From positions 5,685,501 to 5,749,500 of the forward strand of contig NZ_CP062229.1 in the NCBI RefSeq assembly GCF_024707545.1: a stretch of 64,000 bases of DNA. The letters are read 5' to 3'. Both the position numbers and the translations under genes were made by a program. Origin of the DNA: Mesorhizobium onobrychidis. GTDB taxonomy: Bacteria > Pseudomonadota > Alphaproteobacteria > Rhizobiales > Rhizobiaceae. The first letter of the stretch is position 1, and each line of letters begins with the position of its first letter. The notes under the pieces were generated by a model. It was not told the DNA's origin. It worked only from the letters and a program-made list of their open reading frames with translations, and made no database searches. This document shows positions 1-7,088 of this stretch, one piece after another.

Positions 1-359
1 TTGGCGTCCTTGCCCAGCAGCGTCAGCGTCTTGCCGTCAAACACCATTTCGACGTTGGCAAACCCGCCGTGGCGGCTGCCGCGGAACTTGTCGGGCCGGC
101 TGAGATCCACCATGCCCGAACTCGCCAGCAGCAGCTTCTGGTGATCCTTGGTGACGATCTCGAGATTGGTGTCGTATCGGAACGATATGGTCGTCTGCGC
201 GGTCAGATAATCCGACATCGCCTTGAGCATGCTCTTGGCCGCAGCCTCGTCGGCCCTTGCGGGCGCTCCCAGGCCAATCGCCAGAACCAGCGCCACAACA
301 GGTGCCGCAAAGCTTCCGACCAATAATTGACCTATAAAAGATCGTCTGTTGGTTTTCAT
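1..359 (-). CDS. DUF2092 family exported protein (partial, C-terminus beyond window)
   Basis: The reading frame is open from the left edge to an ATG at 359 and translates to MKTNRRSFIGQLLVGS followed by a hydrophobic stretch ending APARADEAA, a clear signal peptide. The mature part contains YLTAQTTISFRYDTNLEIVT, then VDLSRPDKFR and VEMVFDGKTLTLLGKD. This is the pattern of DUF2092 proteins, predicted periplasmic proteins with a LolA-like beta fold. About 119 codons are inside the window; the rest lies to the left. The function of DUF2092 is unknown. It lies with DUF2950 and DUF3300 genes on the same strand, a frequent association in rhizobia. The shared upstream motif is 60 bases before the start, at 420-441. 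Confidence 0.8.
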   Translation of the reverse strand, partial: MKTNRRSFIGQLLVGSFAAPVVALVLAIGLGAPARADEAAAKSMLKAMSDYLTAQTTISFRYDTNLEIVTKDHQKLLLASSGMVDLSRPDKFRGSRHGGFANVEMVFDGKTLTLLGKDA

Positions 360-419
360 GCCAGTCACCTTCCGGCTTGTTGCGCCGAGGTGACGTTGCG
401 GCATTGCCGCTCCGTGCGC

Positions 420-441
420 AACGTAACTAACTGTATCCTAC
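420..441 (-). promoter_or_regulatory. Shared island motif, copy 1, upstream of DUF2092 gene
   Basis: Read toward the DUF2092 gene the site is GTAGGATACAGTTAGTT then ACGTT. The second box is the rather degenerate GGCAATGCCGCAACG at about 396-410. Closely similar sites precede several other genes of this window in the same orientation, so this is probably a promoter or activator site. Confidence 0.6.
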
Positions 442-455
442 TCGAAGAATTACGG

Positions 456-525
456 TCAGTCTGGGATCGTGAGGCCGGCTTTCTCAGCGAGCCAATCAAG
501 AAGTCGACGTCTTGCGAACGGGCTT
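456..525 (-). pseudogene. 3' stump of a TPR-regulator paralogue
   Basis: The reverse strand here matches the last about 70 bases of the intact regulator gene at 38724-40439. Both have GCCCGTTCGCAAGA, GGCTCGCTGAG and the end CAGACTGACCGTAAT. In the regulator frame it reads SQDVDFLIGSLRK, then needs a one-base correction to read AGLTIPD and stop, against SQDVEFFLGSLRKAGLSIAD in the intact gene. Similarity continues past the stop into the motif at 420-441. In a shifted frame the strand stays open to 611 without an obvious start. Only the end of an ancestral copy remains. Confidence 0.65.
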
Positions 526-623
526 ATCCTTGCCGCGCGATGCAGCGCCGAGGCGGAGACCGCCGCCGCCCAGAGTCGCGCGCGTCGACGATATTGTCCG
601 CAGACAACTAGAACGCTTTTCTC

Positions 624-1610
624 TCAGTCGGCCACGACCTGCCAGGTATCGTCCGGATTGAAGCGTTCGATGTATGTCACGATGGCGTCCGTTGCTGGCC
701 CGAGATCGGTCTCGTAGACGACGCCGTGCTGGTTGACGGCGAAGGTTTTCACGCCTGACTCGCCATATTTGGCTGGCCAGGCGATGAGGCCGAAGCCGGC
801 GATCATATTGCCGTTGATGATGTAGTCGTAGGCGCCGCCGGCGATCTGGTCGCCCTGGCCGGTCAGGATCTTGTACTTGTAGCCGAAATAGCCTTCGCCC
901 TTGGCCGCGTCCTCGAGCTCGGCCTCACTAACGGCGTCACCGGCCGGACTCTCGCCGTTGATGTCGTCGGTCGGCCAGTAGAGCCCGTCGGTCGCGCCTT
1001 CCGAGCTTATCAGTTTCTGCGCGAATTCCTCCACGCCATCCTCGTCGCGGTCCTGCGATGCATAGTCCTCCTGCGCGTCAACATAGGCGCGCATCGTCTC
1101 GATCGCGCTGAGCTCGTTCTCGCCGACATACCGGTTCACGATCTCTTCGAGCCCGGCATAGGTGTCGAAAGCCCACTTGCCGTCCTCGCCCTTGACGATC
1201 GGAAAAGGCAGCGGCCACAGCTTGTCGCCGATCTGCAGCGTGCGGCGGTCGCCCTCGCCATCGAGGACAAGCTGCTTGGCCACACCCTCCTTGATCGCCG
1301 CCAGCGTCTCGTCCGAGTTCTCGTCGGCCTTCAGCTTTTCCGCATCGAGGCCGAGCAGTGCCGCAACCGCACCGTTGCCGGCGTCGTCCAGCGCCTTCTT
1401 GAACGCCTCGACAGCCGCTTCCGGCGTGTCGAAGACGGGCGGCTCGGCGGCGGCCGCAAAGGCGGTGATCTCCGGCGCCTCCGGCGCATCCTGTGCGGCG
1501 GCTGGCTGCGAGACAGCGATGCCCACTGCAAGCGCCACGGCGCAGACAGAGCGGAGAAGGATCTTATGCAAAACTCCCGTGTGACGGGTGGTGCTGAACA
1601 TCTGTGTCAT
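624..1610 (-). CDS. DUF2950 family exported protein
   Basis: Protein of 328 residues. The ATG at 1610 follows a good GGGAGGA ribosome site and opens a signal peptide of about 40 residues ending SQPAAAQ. The mature protein has the DUF2950 layout: FDTPEAAVEAFKKALDD near the start, a central Asp/Glu-rich region with DDINGESPAGDAV, then GYFGYKYKILTGQG, GGAYDYIINGNMIAGF and the closing AVNQHGVVYETDLG. DUF2950 function is unknown; a periplasmic place is predicted. It lies 20 bases downstream of the DUF3300 gene on the same strand, so the two are almost certainly co-transcribed. DUF3300 and DUF2950 genes are commonly adjacent in proteobacteria, which suggests a joint role. Confidence 0.88.
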   Translation of the reverse strand: MTQMFSTTRHTGVLHKILLRSVCAVALAVGIAVSQPAAAQDAPEAPEITAFAAAAEPPVFDTPEAAVEAFKKALDDAGNGAVAALLGLDAEKLKADENSDETLAAIKEGVAKQLVLDGEGDRRTLQIGDKLWPLPFPIVKGEDGKWAFDTYAGLEEIVNRYVGENELSAIETMRAYVDAQEDYASQDRDEDGVEEFAQKLISSEGATDGLYWPTDDINGESPAGDAVSEAELEDAAKGEGYFGYKYKILTGQGDQIAGGAYDYIINGNMIAGFGLIAWPAKYGESGVKTFAVNQHGVVYETDLGPATDAIVTYIERFNPDDTWQVVAD

Positions 1611-1630
1611 AATCCTGTCCTCCCGTTCCG

Positions 1631-2971
1631 TTAACGCTGGCGTCCGCCGCCGCCGCGCTTGATCTGCTTGTGGCCGCCACCGCCGCGCTGGCCGCCACCC
1701 ATCGATTGGTGGCCGCGGTTGGAGCTGACCTTGGTCGCCTTGCCGCGATTGACGTTGCCAAGCCCCGACGGTTTCTTCGGCCGGTTGTCGACCTTGGCTG
1801 CGGGTTTCGGCTTGCCAGCCGGGCGGTTCACCTTGGCCGGCTTCGCCGCCGGGCGATTGGCGGTAGGCTTGGCCGCAGGTTTCTGCATGTTGGCGGGCTT
1901 GGCGGGGCGGGTGACGTTGGCTGGCTTCGCCTTCAGCCCGTCGAGCGTGCTCTTGCGGATGTCTCTCGTTGCAGCCGTCTTGCCCGGCACCCTGTTGGCA
2001 AGTTTGTCGTTCTTCTTGATGTCGCGGGCGCGGTCGCGGATGGCGTTGTCGCCATTCTTCTCGATCCGGTTCTTGATGTTGGTCTGGTCGAACTTGTTGA
2101 ACTGATCGCGGTCGATCTTGATCTTGCTGCGATCGACATTCTTCCAGTCGACGTCGTTGATGTTGATATTGCCGTTGAAGTCGCGGTTGTTGAAGCAATT
2201 GTTGCAGTCGATATCGATGTCGTTGCCGTTCCAGCCTCCACCCCACACGCCCCAATCATCCCAGTCGACGGCGGCGGCCCAGATGGCGCCCGTCACCGCC
2301 CCGGCGAAGAAGGTCGCTCCGGGATACCAGTAATAGGGATAGGGATCGGGATAATAGCGGATCGGTTCCCACACGTAATCCGGCTCATAAAACATCTGCG
2401 GCGGATATTGCGGAACGTAGATCACGTCAGGGCTTGCCGACTTGATGATGACGTTGTCGTTCTCCTTGACCACCTGGATCTTGTCGTCGGTCTTGATGAC
2501 GCCCTTGGCGACCGCCTCGTCGCGCAGCTGCTGGATGGCAACCAGCACGTCCTTCTGCTGGTAGGCAATGGCGTCGCCGAGCTCCTGTGTCCATTCGAGG
2601 TCGTCGCTCATCATCTTGACGATGTCCGGATAGTTGAGCAGCGACACCACGGAGCCGTCCCAGCTCTCTTTCGGCTTCAAACTCTTGTCCTTCTCGTACC
2701 GGTCGAGGAAGCGCGCCGCCTCGACGATCTGCAGCGGATAGAGTGCAGCAGCCGTGATCACCGCGATCAGCTCGTCCGGATAGAGCGCGATGCGCGCCAC
2801 AAGCACCTCCATCTCGTCCGCGCTCAACGGCTCCGGCGAGGCCGCCGCATCGCCGGATGCGTCAGCCGCCGCGACCTGTTCTTGTGCAAAGACAGGATGC
2901 GCCGAGCCAAACCCGGCAAGCAGCAGCGCCAGCGCCGCAGCGCCGATCTTCAACATATTATTGCCCGTCAT
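1631..2971 (-). CDS. DUF3300 family exported protein with basic low-complexity tail
   Basis: Protein of 446 residues. A signal peptide (about 1-29, ending SAHPVFA) is followed by the DUF3300 domain at about 50-230: LVARIALYPDELIAVITAAALYP, with IVEAARFLDRYEKD, SWDGSVVSLLNYPDIVKMM and VIYVPQYPPQMFY. A Trp/Gly/Asn-rich stretch follows (WGVWGGGWNGNDIDID). The tail (about 290-446) is rich in Lys, Pro, Asn and Arg and ends in Gly-rich repeats, perhaps binding a polyanion such as glycan or nucleic acid (inference). Ribosome site GGGAGGATAG precedes the ATG. The first about 110 bases and the leader are duplicated almost exactly at 16034-16187. Confidence 0.88.
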   Translation of the reverse strand: MTGNNMLKIGAAALALLLAGFGSAHPVFAQEQVAAADASGDAAASPEPLSADEMEVLVARIALYPDELIAVITAAALYPLQIVEAARFLDRYEKDKSLKPKESWDGSVVSLLNYPDIVKMMSDDLEWTQELGDAIAYQQKDVLVAIQQLRDEAVAKGVIKTDDKIQVVKENDNVIIKSASPDVIYVPQYPPQMFYEPDYVWEPIRYYPDPYPYYWYPGATFFAGAVTGAIWAAAVDWDDWGVWGGGWNGNDIDIDCNNCFNNRDFNGNININDVDWKNVDRSKIKIDRDQFNKFDQTNIKNRIEKNGDNAIRDRARDIKKNDKLANRVPGKTAATRDIRKSTLDGLKAKPANVTRPAKPANMQKPAAKPTANRPAAKPAKVNRPAGKPKPAAKVDNRPKKPSGLGNVNRGKATKVSSNRGHQSMGGGQRGGGGHKQIKRGGGGRQR

Positions 2972-3022
2972 GCTCTATCCTCCCTGCTTGTCGTCGTCCC
3001 GGCAGGCCTTTGTGCCGGGCGG

Positions 3023-3831
3023 CTATTTTGGAAATAGGAACGTCACCGCGCCGCGGAATCCAAACCCGTCGGGGCCGCTGTCGGGGCTTTCGGCCCAATA
3101 GCGCACCCGGCGGTGAAGCTCACTGGCTGATGGCCAAACTTGGTAAGCTTAGCCACGGTGAAGTTCACTGGAACCGACCAGTCCTCGGTTTCCCAATTGT
3201 ATGTGCTTTCCGTGTTGACGCCGAACGTCCACACGTCGGCAGTCGTGTAGGAGACGAAGGGCTGCAGGAAGGTGGAGCTGATATCCGCCCGGTCGCCCTC
3301 GCCGGCAAAGGACCAGATGTGGTTCCCCAGCGCGCCGAACGTCCAGCCGTCGATCTGCTTGAGGACGACGGCGGTCGGACCGGCGCCCCATTTGCCGCCG
3401 CCTAGCAGATCCTCGGTCGCGGTCGGAACGAGGAACACCGGACCTACGCCCCAGATGATGCCCGATGGCCCCGGGTTCTTGGGCGAGAAGAACAGGCTTT
3501 GGGTGATATCGCCAAGGCCGGATTGCTCGCCCGAAGGTCCGGCGATGTCGTTCTGCCAGATGACAGGCAGGATGGTGCGCGAAATCATGTTCCAGTCGTC
3601 GTTAAGCGAGACGGGGATAACCGGCTGGATGTTGAGATAGGCGCGCTCGCCGTCGTTAGGGCCGAAGCCGCTGTCATAGTTGAACTGCAACGGTACGCTG
3701 ATCAGCGACGCGATCGGATTGGAAAGCTTCTTGGCGAGTTCCTGGCTGTCGTCCTGGGCTGCAGCGAAATCGCAAAAGACAGATACGACGGCAAAGGCGA
3801 TACCCGTAGGAATGGTTTGGATTGCTTTCAT
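3023..3831 (-). pseudogene. Outer-membrane beta-barrel protein (MetA-like/'neuromedin U' family), copy 1, frameshifted near its end
   Basis: Signal peptide, then QELAKKLSNPIASLISVP and a domain of about 230 residues that matches the intact copy at 22921-23742 throughout. The family resembles the 'MetA-pathway of phenol degradation' barrels often labelled neuromedin U or transporter. Near 3108 one base is missing from a glycine codon: the copy reads FTAGCAIGPKAP and stops at 3043, while the other frame continues VRYWAESPDSGPDGFGFRG and VTFLFPK to a stop at 3023. The lost piece is the last beta-strand with the terminal aromatic residues, which outer-membrane assembly normally needs. It is either a recent pseudogene or a sequencing error. 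Confidence 0.8.
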
Positions 3832-3860
3832 GCAAGCGCCTCCCGGCAGCGCGAAGTCAC

Positions 3861-4271
3861 TTATTCGTTAGACAATCCCAACAAGGCGTCATCGATAGCA
3901 GACAGCAAAAAAGTGGCTGCGAAAGGCTTGCAAAGAAAGGCCACGCAGCCCGCGTCGCGCGCCTCCGCTTCAAGCGCTTCGTCGTCAACGGCGGTGATGA
4001 AGATAATCGGCAAGCTAGAGCCGAAATCGCGAAGCCAGCGCCGCAGCTGGATTCCGGACATGTTGGCGAGGTGAATGTCGAGCACCAGGCAGCCGATCGT
4101 GCCGGCAAAATCGGATTCAAGAAACGTCTCCGCCGACGCGTATCCATGCGTTTGGTGACCGTGCGCGTTTAACAACCGTTCGATGCTTCTCCGCATGCTC
4201 GGATCGTCTTCCACGACAGCCACTGTTCGTGGCGGGCTTTCCAAATTCGGCTCCTCGAAGGGGCGACGCAT
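3861..4271 (-). CDS. Single-domain response regulator (CheY-like receiver)
   Basis: Protein of 136 residues, a receiver domain only. The acidic pair is in VAVVEDDPSM (about 21-23). The phospho-acceptor is Asp65 in CLVLDIHL, the switch Thr is in IFITAVDD (about 93), and the conserved Lys is in FLCKPF (115). There is no output domain, so it works through another protein, probably the adjacent kinase or FixJ-like regulator. It is the last gene of a three-gene minus-strand set (kinase 6860-4977, FixJ-like 4974-4303, then this one after 31 bases). Receivers of this type next to FixJ-family regulators often act as phosphate sinks or cross-regulators (family knowledge). Confidence 0.88.
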   Translation of the reverse strand: MRRPFEEPNLESPPRTVAVVEDDPSMRRSIERLLNAHGHQTHGYASAETFLESDFAGTIGCLVLDIHLANMSGIQLRRWLRDFGSSLPIIFITAVDDEALEAEARDAGCVAFLCKPFAATFLLSAIDDALLGLSNE

Positions 4272-4302
4272 GCGAGTACCAACGGAGAGATTGTGAGCCG
4301 AG

Positions 4303-4974
4303 TTAATGTCGCTGGATATTGGCCTTTGGGGAAGGACCGAATGTTGGATTTGAGCCTGTTTGCGCTGCCCGAACGGCCCCCAGCCTCTCCGCGATCGATA
4401 CCATCTCGGCGAGGGACGTAACGCCCAACTTTTCCATGACGCTGTGCCGATGCGCCTTGATCGTGCGCTCGGAGGTGTTCAGGTCGTACGCAACCTGCTT
4501 GTTTCGCTTGCCGCGAACGACGAGATCGAAAACCTGGATTTCGCGCGGCGTGAGATCTGATACTTTGGCCTGCAGCGCCTGAAGCAGGTCGTGACCGGCG
4601 CGCCGCTTTTCATTGTGGGCGAGCGCACGATCAATCACATCTCGTAAGGTTTTCGACGAAACGGGTTTTTCCAGAAAATCGGCAGCGCCGCCTTTCATCG
4701 CCTGAACGCCGGCCGAAATCGTGCCTTGACCGGTCAGAAAGACGATGGGCAGCAGCGGGACGGTTTGCGCAAGCCTTTCCTGCAACTCCGGGCCGCTGAG
4801 CCCAGGCATACGCAGGTCCAGCAGGATGCAGCCGGTTTCAGATTTAGGCAGACGTGCGAGAAATTCCTCACCCGATTCGTAGCAGCTCGCACCAAAACCA
4901 TAGGTTTCAACGAGACGGCCTAGCGCCGTGCGAAACGATCTGTCGTCGTCGATGATGTGGACAGTCGGTTCCAT
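4303..4974 (-). CDS. FixJ/NarL-family response regulator
   Basis: Protein of 223 residues. The receiver domain spans about 1-120: HIIDDDRSFR, Asp53 in ILLDLRMPG, Thr81 in VFLTGQG and Lys103 in FLEKPVSS. A LuxR-type helix-turn-helix follows at about 140-205 with LTPREIQVFDLVVRGKRNKQ, ERTIKAHRHSVMEKLGV and a hydrophobic cap. It therefore binds DNA when phosphorylated, presumably by the kinase whose gene ends 2 bases upstream (4977). This spacing implies translational coupling. It is the only classical two-component transcription factor in the window, hence the first candidate regulator of the divergent sulfatase genes and of the shared upstream motif (inference). Confidence 0.92.
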   Translation of the reverse strand: MEPTVHIIDDDRSFRTALGRLVETYGFGASCYESGEEFLARLPKSETGCILLDLRMPGLSGPELQERLAQTVPLLPIVFLTGQGTISAGVQAMKGGAADFLEKPVSSKTLRDVIDRALAHNEKRRAGHDLLQALQAKVSDLTPREIQVFDLVVRGKRNKQVAYDLNTSERTIKAHRHSVMEKLGVTSLAEMVSIAERLGAVRAAQTGSNPTFGPSPKANIQRH

Positions 4975-4976
4975 GG

Positions 4977-6860
4977 TCAGGCAGCTTCGGCAAGCGGCAG
5001 GACAAACCGGAATACCGCGCCGCCGCCGGCACGATTGTCCGCCCAGATCTTTCCGCCGTAGGTTTCGACAATGGCACGTGCGATTGAGAGCCCAAGCCCG
5101 GTGCCGGTGGATTTGGTCGTGTAGAACGCATCGAATACACTGTCGAGGCGGTTTTTCGGAATGCCGTGCCCGGTGTCGGAAATCGACAGCTCCACCTTCG
5201 CGTCATCATGCAGCGCGGCGTGAAACGTCAGCTTGCGATCGATGGTAGAGGCATCAGTCATGGCGTCCATCGCATTGGTTGCCAGGTTCAGAATGACTTG
5301 CTGAAGATGAACCCTGTCGGCCCTGACCGGTAGTCGATGGCCCGGTTTTTCGGCGCTGACAACGACGCGCCGCTTTTCCGCCTCAGCGTGCAGGATATTG
5401 ATGGAGCTGTCGACGACCTCATTGAGGTCGAACTCCTGCCAGTCGATCGCATTCCTTTTCTTGAGCAGGCCGCGAAGGCGCAGAATGATGTTCCCGGCTC
5501 GCTGGTCATCATCTTTGATATCAGCCAAAATTTGCTGGATGATATTCAGGTCCGGGGTCTTTCCCTTCAGGATGGCCTCCGCCGCCTCAGCGTTGCTGAG
5601 AATGGCGCCGAGCGGCTGGTTCAGTTCGTGGGCTATCGATGCCGACAATGCGCCTGCGGTTGCGGACTGATTCATGTGGACCAGCTCAAGGAGACGCAGC
5701 CTGGATTCACCTTCGGCGGCGAAACGCCGGCGTCGCTCGAAGAGCAGCCCAGTGATGATCAGGGCCTGTAAGGCGACCAGGGCAATGGCTCCCGCGACCA
5801 AATCGCCATGCTGCTCCCAAAGCGTAGGTTCTCTGAAACTCAACGCGGTCTCTGCAGGAAGCGCGCTTTCCGACAGGCCCCATCGCTTTAGCTGCCTTGC
5901 GTCGGCAAAGAATGTTTGCGGCACTTCGATGTCTGTGATCGGCTTTCCCGCGAGTGCATCCAAAGCCAAGCCGGCGACCGCGTTTCCCAAGGACTCGAAG
6001 GTTACCGAGTTTCCGCCGACGACACCTTGACCAATATAAGTGTCATAAGGGCCATAAATCGGCGCACTAGCCTTCGCCGCCACTATTCCTAAAGCGTCTT
6101 TGGGCAGGAAGTTGCGGCCTGTACTATCGGCAAGAATGGTGAGGAACAGGACAATACTGTCCGGTGGGAAGTGGGAGGCACGCTCCACGAATTCATTGAT
6201 CGAATAATCTTCCAGGTAGGTGGTTGCGTAATCTTTTGAAGCGGCCGCGAGGTCGGTTCTAGCACTGTCAAGCCAAGTGCGATCGAAAGCTGCCGAACCG
6301 CCAATGATGAAAAGATTTTCGGCGTCGGGCTGGAGGGCGCGGGCCAGTTCAAGCGTCTTGGCAATGTCGAATTCGCTGAAAGCCCCGACGACACCGGCCG
6401 GCAGGTTGAGTTTCGAACCACTGTCGCGCCCGAAGCCGCAGAACACGATCTTTGCGTCGGGCGCGATCGCCTCACGGTTACTGACGATGAAACGGGTTGC
6501 CGATTCTCCGAGCGCGATCACGACGTCCGGGCGATGATCGAAGTATTTCTCGGCCATGTACCGTGCCATGCGGTCGATGTGAGCAGGCTCGGGAAACCTC
6601 GATAGGTCCAGATATTCCGAGAACAGATCGATTTTGCCGGCCGTCGCCTCCTGCAGTCGCTCCCTGGCGTTATCTCCGGCAATCGCACTCGCGGGCAGCC
6701 ACTCGTCATACGGATGGAGGATGAGCACGCGCGGGGACCGACCGACGATTTCAGCGGTCGCAAAGCCGCAAGCCAGGAAAATGGCGACCAACATAACGGC
6801 AAGGAACCCGACCGCGTTCTGCACGCGTCGGCGCGACCGAACAGGCGGATCGCGAAGCAT
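4977..6860 (-). CDS. Sensor histidine kinase with periplasmic ABC-substrate-binding-like sensor
   Basis: Protein of 627 residues from the ATG at 6860, which has an AGGGGA site; an upstream TTG at 6884 is possible but lacks one. A membrane segment (about 14-37) is followed by a 310-residue periplasmic domain like the ABC-type substrate-binding family: PRVLILHPYDEWLPA, VVIALGESATRFI, GVVGAFSEFDIAKTLELA and a closing GLALDALAGKP. A second membrane helix (about 352-372) leads to the HisKA motif SIAHELNQPLGAI (His411) and an HATPase domain with NLATNAMDAM, DTGHGIP and GTGLGLSIA. It autophosphorylates in response to an exported or periplasmic ligand and signals to the FixJ-like regulator. Ligand unknown. 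The gene is divergent from the first sulfatase. Confidence 0.92.
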   Translation of the reverse strand: MLRDPPVRSRRRVQNAVGFLAVMLVAIFLACGFATAEIVGRSPRVLILHPYDEWLPASAIAGDNARERLQEATAGKIDLFSEYLDLSRFPEPAHIDRMARYMAEKYFDHRPDVVIALGESATRFIVSNREAIAPDAKIVFCGFGRDSGSKLNLPAGVVGAFSEFDIAKTLELARALQPDAENLFIIGGSAAFDRTWLDSARTDLAAASKDYATTYLEDYSINEFVERASHFPPDSIVLFLTILADSTGRNFLPKDALGIVAAKASAPIYGPYDTYIGQGVVGGNSVTFESLGNAVAGLALDALAGKPITDIEVPQTFFADARQLKRWGLSESALPAETALSFREPTLWEQHGDLVAGAIALVALQALIITGLLFERRRRFAAEGESRLRLLELVHMNQSATAGALSASIAHELNQPLGAILSNAEAAEAILKGKTPDLNIIQQILADIKDDDQRAGNIILRLRGLLKKRNAIDWQEFDLNEVVDSSINILHAEAEKRRVVVSAEKPGHRLPVRADRVHLQQVILNLATNAMDAMTDASTIDRKLTFHAALHDDAKVELSISDTGHGIPKNRLDSVFDAFYTTKSTGTGLGLSIARAIVETYGGKIWADNRAGGGAVFRFVLPLAEAA

Positions 6861-6937
6861 GATGAATGTCCCCTCGTAGCCCAAGTTCTTAGCCGGGAAG
6901 TAGATCGGGCAGCGTTACCGCATCTGCACCTGAACAA

Positions 6938-7088
6938 CTTCCCCAAAGGACAATATCACCATCGCATCGTCGGGGCTACCGTGGCGTCAGCTTGCGCGCT
7001 CCGTCTGATTAAAGGCCGGCGCACAGGCGCAGAATCGTTCCAATTCGAGCGATTGGCGATTTTATTTCGCCCAGCAGGAGGAGCTGAC
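6938..7088 (+). repeat. Duplicated sulfatase leader region, copy A
   Basis: The 150 bases before the first sulfatase recur before the second (8883-9039). Both carry CTTCCCCAAAGGACAATATC, CCGTNGCGTCAGC, the pair GCCGGCGC and CAGGC, then TTCCAATTCGAGCGATTGG and a GAGGAG ribosome site. Conservation outside codons suggests a shared promoter or leader. A conventional -35/-10 pair is not obvious. Confidence 0.8.

Noticed and set aside
420..441. Motif as a canonical EcfG (general stress) promoter
   Set aside because: Reading toward the genes there is no GGAAC -35 at the right distance from a GTT -10; GGGAACG is present in some copies only on the opposite strand, where no gene starts.
1670..3037. 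Long plus-strand frame of 455 codons opposite the DUF3300 gene
   Set aside because: It is antisense to a well-supported gene, has repetitive Val/Asp/Leu composition that mirrors the low-complexity tail, and has no signal or domain.
6714..7088. Upstream extension of the first sulfatase frame
   Set aside because: It overlaps the kinase gene and the conserved leader; the GGAGGAGCTGAC site and signal peptide put the start at 7089.
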